This document shows, in pieces, positions 56,227 through 64,000 of a stretch of DNA of 64,000 bases (within the stretch, counting starts at the first letter, position 1; each line of letters starts with the position of its first letter). The stretch is from CAISKJ01 sp046351555 (lineage in GTDB: Bacteria > Myxococcota_A > Polyangia > Polyangiales > Ga0077539): contig JAXLYI010000043.1 in assembly GCA_046351555.1 (NCBI GenBank), positions 1 through 64,000 on the forward strand, given 5' to 3'. The notes under the pieces were generated by a model. It was not told the origin of the DNA and made no database searches. It saw nothing but the letters and a program-made list of their open reading frames with translations. The position numbers and the translations under genes are program-made.

Positions 56227-57749
56227 GACGTCCCGCGCCCGCCCTGGCTGCGCTCGCCCTCGCGGCCGCGGCGGGCGCGCAGCCCCTCCCCCCGCCCAAT
56301 ACCCGCTGCGAGCGCGCCCGGCCCGACGCGGTCGAGCGCCTCCGCGCGGACGTCGCCTGGCTCGCCGACGACGCCCGCGCCGGCCGCGAGCCCGGCACCG
56401 ACGGCGGCCGCGCGGCGGAGGCGTGGCTGGTCGGGCGCTTCACCGCGCTCGGGCTCCAGCCCGCGGGCGCCGAGGGCTACCGCCAGCCCTTCCGCGTGCC
56501 CTACGGCGTCGAGGAGACCGCGCGCGCCCAGGTGCTCCTGCGCGCCCACGGCGAGACGCGCGCCCTCGCGCTCGGCGCGGACTTCCGCGTCGCCAACGTG
56601 CCCGAGCACAGCGGCGACGGCCGCGCGGTGGGGGGCGTCGTCTACGTCGGCCACGCCCTCGTCGCCCGCGACGCCGACTGGAACGACTTCCGCCGCCGCG
56701 GCGACCGCGTCCGCGGCCGCGTCGCCGTCGCGCTCGCCGGCCCGCCCCGCCCCCGCGACCCCGCGCGCGTCGCGGCCTTCGAACGCGCCCACGTCACCGG
56801 GAGCCTCTTCGGCAAGGCGCGGGCGGCCCGCCAGGCCGGCGCGGTCGCGCTGATCGAGGTGCAGCTCAGTGGTGGAGGCGTTGGGGGCGGGTACGTCGCG
56901 CCGCCCGCCGGGGGCATCCCCGTGGTGCGCGTCTCGCGCGCGGTGGGCGCGTGGCTGCTCGGCCGCGACCCCGCCTCGCTCGTGCCCGAGACCGACGAGG
57001 CAACCCCCGCGCGCATCACGGAGGCGAGCGCGCGCGTGGTCACCTCGACGCGCCCGCGCCAGGTGGAGGCCGCCAACGTGATCGGCCTCGTGCGCGGCAC
57101 CGCCGGCGAGGGGCGCGGCGTGCTGCTGGTCGGCGCGCACCAGGACCACGTGGGCTACGGCGGCGCGTCGTCGCTGCTCCCTGGCGTTCATGCGGTGCAC
57201 AACGGCGCCGACGACAACGCGTCGGGGACGGCCGTGGTGCTCGAGCTCGCGCGGCGGTTCGCCCGCGCGCCGCTGCGCCGCGACGTGGCCTTCACGCTCT
57301 TCGCCGCCGAGGAGCTCGGCCTCGTGGGCTCGCGCTGGCTCGTCGCGCACCGCCCCAGCCCCCTCCGCGACGTCTCCGCCGTGATGAACCTCGACATGGT
57401 CGGTCGCCTCCGCGGCTGCCGGCTCTTCGTCGAGGCGCGCGAGACGGCGCCCGCCTTCGCGCCCGCGGTGGAGCTGGCCAACGCGGGCTTCGGCTTCGAC
57501 GCGCGCCCCTGGGAGCCGACGCGCGGCCCCTGGGGCGCGAGCGACCACATGAGCTTCATCGAGGCGCGGGTGCCGGGGGTGTTCCTGTTCACCGGGCTCC
57601 ACGACGAGTACCACCGGCCGACGGACGACCCGCCGACGATCAACCACCCGGGGCTCGCGGCGGTGGCGGACTTCGCCGAGGCCGTGCTTCGACGAGTCGA
57701 TGAGGCCGCCGCGCGCGACCCCAACGCGCTGCGCTTCAACGCGCGGTAG
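56223..57749 (+). CDS. M28 family metallopeptidase, exported
   Basis: 508 aa from a GTG overlapping the deaminase stop. A signal peptide (1-20, ending AGAQ) comes first. A protease-associated insert (about 105-270) contains VGGVVYVGHALVARDADWNDF and RVAVALAGPPRP. The two-zinc site is complete: GAHQDHVGYG (His, Asp), NGADDNASGTAVVLEL (bridging Asp), FAAEELGLVGS (catalytic Glu and ligand Glu), NLDMVGR (Asp), and LHDEYHRPTDD (His). M28 enzymes are aminopeptidases or Gln cyclase relatives; as a secreted enzyme in a predatory lineage, a digestive role is plausible. Its 3' end overlaps the convergent DUF4328 gene by 14 nt. Confidence 0.93.
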   Translation: MRRPAPALAALALAAAAGAQPLPPPNTRCERARPDAVERLRADVAWLADDARAGREPGTDGGRAAEAWLVGRFTALGLQPAGAEGYRQPFRVPYGVEETARAQVLLRAHGETRALALGADFRVANVPEHSGDGRAVGGVVYVGHALVARDADWNDFRRRGDRVRGRVAVALAGPPRPRDPARVAAFERAHVTGSLFGKARAARQAGAVALIEVQLSGGGVGGGYVAPPAGGIPVVRVSRAVGAWLLGRDPASLVPETDEATPARITEASARVVTSTRPRQVEAANVIGLVRGTAGEGRGVLLVGAHQDHVGYGGASSLLPGVHAVHNGADDNASGTAVVLELARRFARAPLRRDVAFTLFAAEELGLVGSRWLVAHRPSPLRDVSAVMNLDMVGRLRGCRLFVEARETAPAFAPAVELANAGFGFDARPWEPTRGPWGASDHMSFIEARVPGVFLFTGLHDEYHRPTDDPPTINHPGLAAVADFAEAVLRRVDEAAARDPNALRFNAR

Positions 57750-58470
57750 GCACCCAGCGCTCGGCCCGCTCGCGCAGCCGCGCGTGGAGCGCGACGGCGA
57801 CGCGCGCGAAGAAGAGCGCCGCGAGCGCGAGCCCGAGCTGCGAGGTGAGGTCGATCTGGAGCACCGCGCGCATGTCGGCCACCGACGCGGCGCGCCCGTG
57901 CGCGAAGGTCGCGACGAACGACAGCGCCCAACCCCCCCACCAGAAGGCCCACGCCGCACCCACGGGCGACGGCGGGAGCGCGACGTCCGGCGGGCGCGGG
58001 GCCTGCGCGTTGTCGCGGTAGTGCGACGACGTCTCCGACGCGGCGCGCGGCGCCTCCGCGGGGATGCGCTCGCGGTCGAGCGCGCGACCGAGTCCCGCGA
58101 GCGCCTGGAGCGGCACCCAGAGCTGCGCGAGCGGCAGCACGAAGCCCCACGCCGCCCGCGCGGCGCTCATCGGGAGCCCACGGAGCCCGAGCGCCCCGGC
58201 GAGGTCGAAGGCCCGCCGCGCCCACAGCGCCCACGCGACGAGCCCCGCGAGCGAGCTCGCCACCACGGCGACGCCGGCCGCGCGGGCGACGAGGTCGGCG
58301 CGCTCGACGGCGGCGAGGTCGATCGCGTGCGCGCTGACCCCGCGGAGCGCGCGCACCTGAAGGAAGGCCGCGCTGGCCGACGCGAGGGCCGATGCGCCGA
58401 CGAGGGCGAAGGCGGCCACCACCGCGCGGGTGCGCCCGGCGAGCGAGTCGATCGAGACGGCGGGGGACAT
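57736..58470 (-). CDS. DUF4328 integral membrane protein
   Basis: 244 aa from the ATG at 58470; the longer open frame adds a Gly/Arg-rich part without coding character. Four or more hydrophobic segments: VVAAFALVGASALASASAAFL, AGVAVVASSLAGLVAWALWA, ARAAWGFVLPLAQLWVPLQAL, AAWAFWWGGWALSFVATFAHG, LGLALAALFFARVAVAL. The WGFVLPLAQLWVPLQAL segment corresponds to the W-x-P-x2-x2-x-P signature of DUF4328. Function unknown in the family. It is divergent from the PhoD-like gene. Confidence 0.8.
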   Translation of the reverse strand: MSPAVSIDSLAGRTRAVVAAFALVGASALASASAAFLQVRALRGVSAHAIDLAAVERADLVARAAGVAVVASSLAGLVAWALWARRAFDLAGALGLRGLPMSAARAAWGFVLPLAQLWVPLQALAGLGRALDRERIPAEAPRAASETSSHYRDNAQAPRPPDVALPPSPVGAAWAFWWGGWALSFVATFAHGRAASVADMRAVLQIDLTSQLGLALAALFFARVAVALHARLRERAERWVPTAR

Positions 58471-58550
58471 CACCGCCGAGCCTACCGCGCGAGGGGCCTG
58501 CGCGTCAGGGGCCCGCCGTCGCCCCGTAGACCGCCCCTCCCCCTCGGCGC

Positions 58551-58556
58551 TACCGT
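58551..58556 (+). promoter_or_regulatory. -10-like box TACCGT before the PhoD-like gene
   Basis: TACCGT with its first base 17 nt before the ATG at 58568, matching the short-leader geometry seen at 48487. Confidence 0.3.
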
Positions 58557-58567
58557 CGCCCCCCGGC

Positions 58568-59971
58568 ATGAGCGACATCGTCATCGTCCCGGGGCGCCAC
58601 GGCTACACTAGCGCCGTGTGGTGGGTCGACGCGGGCAACCGAAGCGTCGAGGTCGACGGCCGCCGCACGCTGCTCACCGAAGTGAGCGCCGGAGGGAAGA
58701 TCCTCGGCCCGGCGCGCGTGTCGCTGCTCGACCCGGTGCGCGAGCGCTGGCTCGTCACCGCGGAGGGGCTGCCCGAGGGCGCCGACGTCACCCTCCGCGT
58801 GGGCGTCGCGTCGGCCGGGCCGTGGGCGTCGATCACCACGCGGACGCTGTCGTCGCAGGCGCGGTCGTTCACCGTGGCGACGGGGTCGTGCTACGCGCTC
58901 GGGCTCGACCCGCAAGGCGTCATCGCGTCGGGCTACCGCAAGCTCCTCGCGAAGCAACCCGTCGACCTGCGCGTGCTCACCGGCGACCAGATCTACATGG
59001 ACCGCGACCCCGACACCGGCGCGTACTTCGGGATGCGCATGGGCGCGCCGTACTCCGAGCCACCGGTGCACCCGGCGGAGCGCTACGAGCGCCAGTGGCG
59101 CGACCCGCGGTGGCGCGACTTCCTCGCGGCCACGCCCACGCTCTGCATCGGCGACGACCACGAGTTCTGGAACGACTACCCCCGCCACCCCCCGTACCTC
59201 CAGTACCCGGGGCGCGTGCCCGTCGGGGATTTCCTCGCGGCCTTCGACGTGTACCAGTCGTCGCTCAACGTGCGGCCCGCGGCGCTGAAGGACGTCGCCG
59301 ACGTCGCCGCCGCCGTGCGGCAGGGGCGCTGGCGCACGGTCACCGTCGACGCACCGCTCGTCTCGATGATGATCCTCGACGCGCGCACGCGCCGCGAGGC
59401 GCCCGGCAGGGACGCGACGTTCACCCCGCCAGCCAACCTCGACATGCTCGCGCGCTGGGCCGCGAAGCTCGACCGGCCGGGGGTGCTCTTCCTCGGGCAG
59501 CCGATCTCCGAGGGGGCGCCGCGTGAGCTCCAGGGCGCCGACATCGACGCGATGTTCGACAGCGCGCTGCGCCACTACCCCGCGCAGTACCGGGCGCTCT
59601 GCGACGCGGTGGCCGGCGCCGCGCGCGACGTGCTCGTGGTGTCGGGCGACGTCCACTGGAGCCGGCTGCGCGCGCTCGACCTCGCGCGCAAGGGCAGAGC
59701 CCCGCGGCACGTCTACGAGGTGGTGTGCTCCAACCTCACCGAGTGCTTGCCGGGCGAGCCCGAGACGAGCGGCGCGCTGCCCGAGGGCGCGGGCGCGTGG
59801 CGGCAGTGCGCGGGCTCGGACGGGAAGCTCGTGCGGACGAGCGCGAAGTTCACCCTCGCGACGCTCACCTTCACGGCGGGGGCGGCGGGGGCGGTGGACG
59901 TCGCGATGTCGTACTGGGGGCTCGACGCGCCGGGCGCGCCGCGGCTGAGCGCGTCGGTGACGCTGAAGTAG
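58568..59971 (+). CDS. PhoD-like alkaline phosphatase / phosphodiesterase family protein
   Basis: 467 aa from the ATG at 58568, with no signal peptide, unlike secreted PhoD. An N-terminal beta domain (1-95) comes before the metallophosphatase core: VATGSCYALG, LTGDQIYMDRD (metal Asp), CIGDDHEFWNDYP (Asp/His), MMILDARTRRE, LFLGQPISE, and VSGDVHWSRL (GDVH). These are the metal-binding positions of the family. It is expected to cleave phosphomonoesters or diesters; the absence of a signal peptide suggests a cytoplasmic enzyme or an annotation start problem. It ends just before the inverted-repeat element. Confidence 0.88.
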   Translation: MSDIVIVPGRHGYTSAVWWVDAGNRSVEVDGRRTLLTEVSAGGKILGPARVSLLDPVRERWLVTAEGLPEGADVTLRVGVASAGPWASITTRTLSSQARSFTVATGSCYALGLDPQGVIASGYRKLLAKQPVDLRVLTGDQIYMDRDPDTGAYFGMRMGAPYSEPPVHPAERYERQWRDPRWRDFLAATPTLCIGDDHEFWNDYPRHPPYLQYPGRVPVGDFLAAFDVYQSSLNVRPAALKDVADVAAAVRQGRWRTVTVDAPLVSMMILDARTRREAPGRDATFTPPANLDMLARWAAKLDRPGVLFLGQPISEGAPRELQGADIDAMFDSALRHYPAQYRALCDAVAGAARDVLVVSGDVHWSRLRALDLARKGRAPRHVYEVVCSNLTECLPGEPETSGALPEGAGAWRQCAGSDGKLVRTSAKFTLATLTFTAGAAGAVDVAMSYWGLDAPGAPRLSASVTLK

Positions 59972-60011
59972 AGTTTTGCCCGTGCGCCACGGCGGCGTTG
60001 GTGAATTCTCT

Positions 60012-60102
60012 TCGGGCGGGGCAAGCCCCGCCCCTACCTCGCCAGCTCACTCCCCGAGGCGAGCGGGGCCACAGCCGTAGGGGCGGGGCTTGCCCCGCCC
60101 GA
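60012..60102. repeat. Long inverted repeat (REP/MITE-like) between convergent genes
   Basis: Two perfect 26-nt arms, 60012-60037 and 60077-60102, separated by 39 nt. Each arm is itself nearly palindromic around GGGGCAAGCCCCGCC, and the spacer holds a second inverted pair (CTCGCC at 60038, GGCGAG at 60058). It sits between the convergent PhoD-like and cystathionine beta-synthase genes and could work as a bidirectional terminator. Similar GTAGGGGCGGGGC palindromes are dispersed in many genomes, so a mobile REP-like element is possible. Confidence 0.7.
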
Positions 60103-60138
60103 TCGGCAATTCGCGAACGGCCCGAGGCCACATCGGCA

Positions 60139-61509
60139 TTACAGGCCCTTGTCGACGCGGGCGGTGAGGACGTCGACGAGGTCCATCTTGGTGACGACGC
60201 CCGCGAGGTCGCCGGCGTCGTCGAGCACGAGGCCGACCATGCCCTTGGCGAAGAGGTCGAGCAGGCCCACCGCGTCGTCGCTCGTGCGCACGGTGGTGAC
60301 GCGGCGGAACATCACCTCGGCCACCGCGCTGGTGAGCGACGCGCGGCCGTCGACGAGCTTCTCCAGCAGGTCGCTCTCGGTGACGATGCCCACCACCTTG
60401 CCGTGGTCGAGCACCGGGAGCTGCGAGATGCCGTGCTCCTTCATGCGCTTCACCGACTCCGCGACGGTGTCCGAGCTCGTCGCCGTCACCACCGCGCGCC
60501 GCGGGAGCGTGAGCAGCAGGTCGCCGACCGTGCCCGCCTCCCAGCTCTTCTCGGTGAAGCCGTTCTCCCGCATCCAGCGGTCGTCGAGGAATTTCGTGAG
60601 GTAGTTGCGCACCGAGTCGGCCAGGATCACCACGATCCGCTTGCCGGGCTCGCGCTTCGCGATCTGCACCGCCGCCCACACCGCCGCCCCCGCGCTGCCG
60701 CCGCAGAGCAGGCCCTCCTGCCGGATCAGCCGCCGCGCCATCAGGAACGACGGCCGGTCCTCGCTCTTCACCCACTCGTCGACGAGCGAGCGGTCGAGCA
60801 CGTCGGGGATGAAGTCGTACCCGATGCCCTCGACCTTGTAGCTGTGGATGGGCCCGGGGCCCGCGAGGATCGAGCCCTCCGGGTCGACGCCGACGACCTT
60901 CACGCCGGGGACGTCCCGCTTGAGGCGCCGCGCGACGCCGGTGATCGTGCCGCCGGTGCCCGCGGTCATCACGCAGTAGTCGAGGCGCCCGCCGCACTGC
61001 TCCACGATCTCCGCGCCCGTGCCCTCGAAGTGCGCGTCGGGGTTGTCGGGGTTGCCGTACTGGTCGAGGATGTGCGCGTTGGGGAGGATCTTCTGGAGCT
61101 GGCGCGCGACGCCGATGTGGCTCTCGGGCGCGTCCCACGCGGCCTCGGTGGGCGTGCGGATGATCTCCGCGCCGAGCGCCTCGAGCACCACCTGCTTCTC
61201 GCGGCTCATCTTCTCGGGCATCGTGATGATCATGCGGTACCCGTGCACCGCCGCCGCGAGCGCGAGGCCGATGCCGGTGTTGCCGCTGGTCGGCTCGATC
61301 AGCGTGTCGCCCGGCCGGATGCGCCCCGCGGCCTGCGCGCGCTCGAGCATCCGGCGGCCGATCCGATCCTTCACCGAGCCGCCCGCGTTGAGGTACTCGC
61401 ACTTCACCAGGATCTCGCAGCCCGTCTCGGCGCCGACCCGGCGGAGGCGGACCATCGGCGTGCCGCCGATCGCGTCGAGGATGGAGTCGTAGATGGTCTC
61501 GCCGGGCAT
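60139..61509 (-). CDS. Cystathionine beta-synthase-like PLP enzyme with CBS domain pair
   Basis: 456 aa from the ATG at 61509, with AGGAGA 8 nt upstream. The PLP domain (1 to about 320) has GGTPMVRL, the catalytic Lys in NAGGSVKDRIG, SGNTGIGLA, the phosphate loop GTGGTITG, and GLLCGGSAGAA. The C-terminal two CBS motifs (VATSSDTVAESVKRMKEHGISQLPVLD ... and VTTVRTSDDAVGLLDLF) may regulate activity, as SAM does in animals. It condenses Ser (or O-acetylserine) with homocysteine or sulfide. No heme-binding N-terminal part. Upstream of the str operon, divergent from rpsL. Cysteine synthase activity cannot be excluded. Confidence 0.92.
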   Translation of the reverse strand: MPGETIYDSILDAIGGTPMVRLRRVGAETGCEILVKCEYLNAGGSVKDRIGRRMLERAQAAGRIRPGDTLIEPTSGNTGIGLALAAAVHGYRMIITMPEKMSREKQVVLEALGAEIIRTPTEAAWDAPESHIGVARQLQKILPNAHILDQYGNPDNPDAHFEGTGAEIVEQCGGRLDYCVMTAGTGGTITGVARRLKRDVPGVKVVGVDPEGSILAGPGPIHSYKVEGIGYDFIPDVLDRSLVDEWVKSEDRPSFLMARRLIRQEGLLCGGSAGAAVWAAVQIAKREPGKRIVVILADSVRNYLTKFLDDRWMRENGFTEKSWEAGTVGDLLLTLPRRAVVTATSSDTVAESVKRMKEHGISQLPVLDHGKVVGIVTESDLLEKLVDGRASLTSAVAEVMFRRVTTVRTSDDAVGLLDLFAKGMVGLVLDDAGDLAGVVTKMDLVDVLTARVDKGL

Positions 61510-61645
61510 TGGTTTTGTCTCCTGAGGGGGCCGCTGGGCCGCTGATGGGCGGCGGATCCTAGGGCCCTTCCCCGCGGAAATCCCGCAGGAAAAGCGGCCC
61601 TTCAGGGGGCCTCGGACCCCGGTTGACAGAGCCCTCACACGGGTC

Positions 61646-61674
61646 TTGACATCTGCGGGGACGGAGGTAAGAGT
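61646..61674 (+). promoter_or_regulatory. Sigma-70-like promoter of the str operon
   Basis: A consensus -35 TTGACA (61646-61651), then 16 nt, then TAAGAG (61668-61673) as -10. A second TTGACA lies 17 nt further upstream (61623-61628). This is the clearest -35/-10 pair in the window, about 85 nt before the rpsL start, fitting a strong ribosomal-protein promoter. Confidence 0.6.
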
Positions 61675-61757
61675 CGCCGCCCTCGCGAGGAGCCCCCACA
61701 GGATTCTGTCGCGCGCCTCCGACGCAACGCCTCACATAGCCGAGAAGAGCCCTACCG

Positions 61758-62156
61758 ATGCCGACGATCAACCAGCTCGTGCGAAAGGGTCGCGCCACCA
61801 CCGTGTGGAAGACGGCCTCGCCCGCGCTCCGCGAGTGCCCCCAGAAGCGCGGGGTCTGCGTGCGCGTGTACACCACCACCCCGAAGAAGCCCAACTCCGC
61901 GCTCCGCAAGGTGGCCCGCGTCCGCCTCACCAACCACATGGAGGTGACGGCGTACATCCCCGGCGAGGGGCACAACCTCCAGGAGCACTCGGTGGTGCTC
62001 ATCCGCGGCGGCCGCGTGAAGGACCTCCCCGGCGTGCGCTACCACATCATCCGCGGGACGCTCGACGCGGTCGGCGCGGCCGGGCCCTCCAACACCAACA
62101 AGAAGGAGCGCTCGCAGGGCCGCTCCAAGTACGGCGTCAAGCGGAAGAAGGGTTGA
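61758..62156 (+). CDS. rpsL: 30S ribosomal protein S12
   Basis: 132 aa. Nearly invariant blocks are present: TINQLVRKGR, CPQKRGVCVRVYTTTPKKPNSALRKVARVRLTN, GEGHNLQEHSV, and RGGRVKDLPGVRYH. Lys in TPKKPNS and the PNS segment match the streptomycin-sensitive form. Asp of VKDLPG is the residue modified by RimO, which is encoded in this window. A short insert near the end (GAAGPSNTNKKERSQG) makes it about eight residues longer than in E. coli. It is in the decoding centre of the small subunit. rpsG follows after 3 nt. Confidence 0.98.
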   Translation: MPTINQLVRKGRATTVWKTASPALRECPQKRGVCVRVYTTTPKKPNSALRKVARVRLTNHMEVTAYIPGEGHNLQEHSVVLIRGGRVKDLPGVRYHIIRGTLDAVGAAGPSNTNKKERSQGRSKYGVKRKKG

Positions 62157-62159
62157 TCC

Positions 62160-62630
62160 ATGCCCCGTCGCGGTGAAGTTCCCAAGCGCAAGCCCACGGC
62201 CGACCCGAAGTACAAGGATCGGCTGGTCGCGAAGCTCACGAACACGGTCATGCAGTCCGGCAAGAAGGCCGTGGCCGAGGGGATCGTGTACGGCGCGTTC
62301 GACGTGATCCAGGCGCGCCACAAGGAGGATCCGCTGGAGGTCTTCCGCAAGGCGCTCGACAACGTGAAGCCGAAGGTCGAAGTGAAGAGCCGCCGCGTCG
62401 GCGGCGCGACCTACCAGGTGCCCGTGGAGGTCCGGCAGGATCGGCGCGTGTCGCTCGCGATGCGCTGGCTGGTGTCGTACTCCGACTCGCGCGGCGAGAA
62501 GAGCATGGCCGAGCGCCTGGCCGCGGAGCTCGTCGAGGCCGCCCAGGGCCGCGGCAACGCGGTGAAGAAGAAGGAAGACACGCACAAGATGGCGGACGCC
62601 AACAAGGCGTTCTCCCACTACCGCTGGTGA
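62160..62630 (+). CDS. rpsG: 30S ribosomal protein S7
   Basis: 156 aa, typical length. MPRRGEVPKRKPTADPKYKDRLVAKLTN, then GKKAVAEGIVYGAFDVI, VEVKSRRVGGATYQVPVEVR, MRWLVSYSDSRGEKSMAERLAAELVEAA and the end MADANKAFSHYRW are conserved. It starts assembly of the 30S head domain. Only 3 nt separate it from rpsL, leaving no room for the S7 autoregulatory site that E. coli has between the two genes. The stop is followed by a 350-nt gap before fusA. Confidence 0.98.
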   Translation: MPRRGEVPKRKPTADPKYKDRLVAKLTNTVMQSGKKAVAEGIVYGAFDVIQARHKEDPLEVFRKALDNVKPKVEVKSRRVGGATYQVPVEVRQDRRVSLAMRWLVSYSDSRGEKSMAERLAAELVEAAQGRGNAVKKKEDTHKMADANKAFSHYRW

Positions 62631-62980
62631 CGTGTCACGCGCCTGTCACGCACGCGACGGGCGCGCGGGTGTAGACGCCCGGTGAAGACGAGACGAGGTC
62701 GACGCGAAGCGACGATGACGACGACGACATAAGACGACTGTCCCAGCGCCTGCCCCACGAATGGGCGGGACACAGAGCGCGGGCCGCGACCTCCTCGGAG
62801 GCGCCCCGCGCATCGCTGAAGCGACCGTCGTGACCCTCCCGGGCCGATCAACCCCCCTGCCGATGGAGCAGAGGGACAGGTACCCCGGGGGGGTTTCGTC
62901 TGTTCGCCGCCCGCCGAAAGCCTCACCCGAGAGACCCCGAACGAGGGCGCGCCCGCCGCGCCGGTGATGGAGAAGAAGCA
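62631..62980 (+). promoter_or_regulatory. Long structured gap between rpsG and fusA
   Basis: 350 nt without a credible gene (the ORFs here have no ribosome-binding site or homology-like sequence). It holds two copies of TGTCACGC (62633-62640, 62644-62651), a short GC hairpin (62658-62681), a hairpin at 62739-62772 with outer arms TGTCCC/GGGACA and inner GCCC/GGGC, and an 8-bp stem AACCCCCC/GGGGGGTT (62850-62857, 62888-62895) followed by T-containing sequence. TAAGAC (62730-62735) resembles the rpsL -10. Possibly a separate fusA promoter with an attenuator. Confidence 0.45.
62850..62896 (+). terminator. Terminator-like hairpin 85 nt upstream of fusA
   Basis: Arms AACCCCCC and GGGGGGTT with a 30-nt loop, followed by TTCGTCTGTTC. 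The long loop and interrupted T-run make it weaker than a standard intrinsic terminator; an attenuator is possible. Confidence 0.3.

Positions 62981-64000
<1,020 letters not shown>

Noticed and set aside
59972..60138. Inverted repeat considered as the end of an insertion sequence
   Set aside because: No transposase, no target-site duplication seen; the arms are only 39 nt apart.
62761..62967. 68-aa open frame in the rpsG-fusA gap
   Set aside because: No ribosome-binding site, composition not gene-like, and it covers the hairpins of the gap.

Overview
The window is very GC-rich and densely coding, and it reads as a chromosomal segment of a myxobacterium (phylum Myxococcota, probably the Polyangiales/Sandaracinaceae side; the lineage is an inference from gene content). 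The clues are four membrane-anchored Ser/Thr protein kinases in 24 kb, surface lipoproteins with Asp/Ala-rich linkers after the lipobox Cys, VWA and thrombospondin-3-like proteins, a giant Cys-rich repeat lipoprotein, a protein with a MYXO-CTERM-like tail, and hybrid sensor kinases. No rRNA, tRNA, IS element, prophage or CRISPR array was seen.

Layout. 1-6.8 kb: the start of an FHA/sigma-54 activator, a Ser/Thr kinase coupled to a TPR/PEGA-like protein, an FAD monooxygenase, a small ORF and an orphan DNA methyltransferase. 6.9-11.5 kb: two large surface lipoprotein genes, each broken by a single-base frameshift, flank bolA. 11.5-20.5 kb: a kinase, a sterol-desaturase-type hydroxylase, a phosphodiesterase-fold lipoprotein, a cytochrome c, a second kinase/TPR pair, an M23 peptidase and asd. 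20.6-27.1 kb: a MYXO-CTERM protein/beta-barrel/dipeptide epimerase operon, then a third kinase/PEGA pair with a lipoprotein. 27.2-31.7 kb: three histidine-kinase genes, one a probable pseudokinase. 31.8-36.5 kb: citrate synthase, a Lys-rich small protein, and a sugar ABC transporter whose binding protein is fused to its permease. 36.6-41.1 kb: the Stig1-type repeat lipoprotein. 41.1-48.4 kb: Uma2, a beta-propeller-like secreted protein, glutamate-cysteine ligase fused to CBS domains, a CDP-alcohol phosphatidyltransferase, phosphofructokinase and a wax-ester synthase/DGAT. 48.5-50.4 kb: a two-gene ATPase/HNH nuclease cassette resembling the Septu (PtuAB) anti-phage system. 50.4-61.5 kb: a VWA lipoprotein, lipB, yajQ, rimO, adenosine deaminase, an M28 peptidase, a DUF4328 protein, a PhoD-like phosphatase and a cystathionine beta-synthase-like enzyme with CBS domains. 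61.6-64 kb: the str operon (rpsL, rpsG, fusA, cut by the window edge) with an unusually long structured gap before fusA.

How the genes work together. Three of the four kinases overlap by 2-4 nt with a downstream gene for an exported TPR protein, two of which also carry a PEGA-like domain, so the kinase/sensor pair is a recurring module here. RimO and its substrate, ribosomal protein S12, are both present. Many transcription units show a TA-containing -10-like hexamer placed only 12-18 nt before the start codon, suggesting widespread leaderless or very short-leader transcripts. The best candidate for a discrete accessory system is the PtuAB-like pair; it interrupts otherwise ordinary genes and contains a stretch of visibly lower GC.
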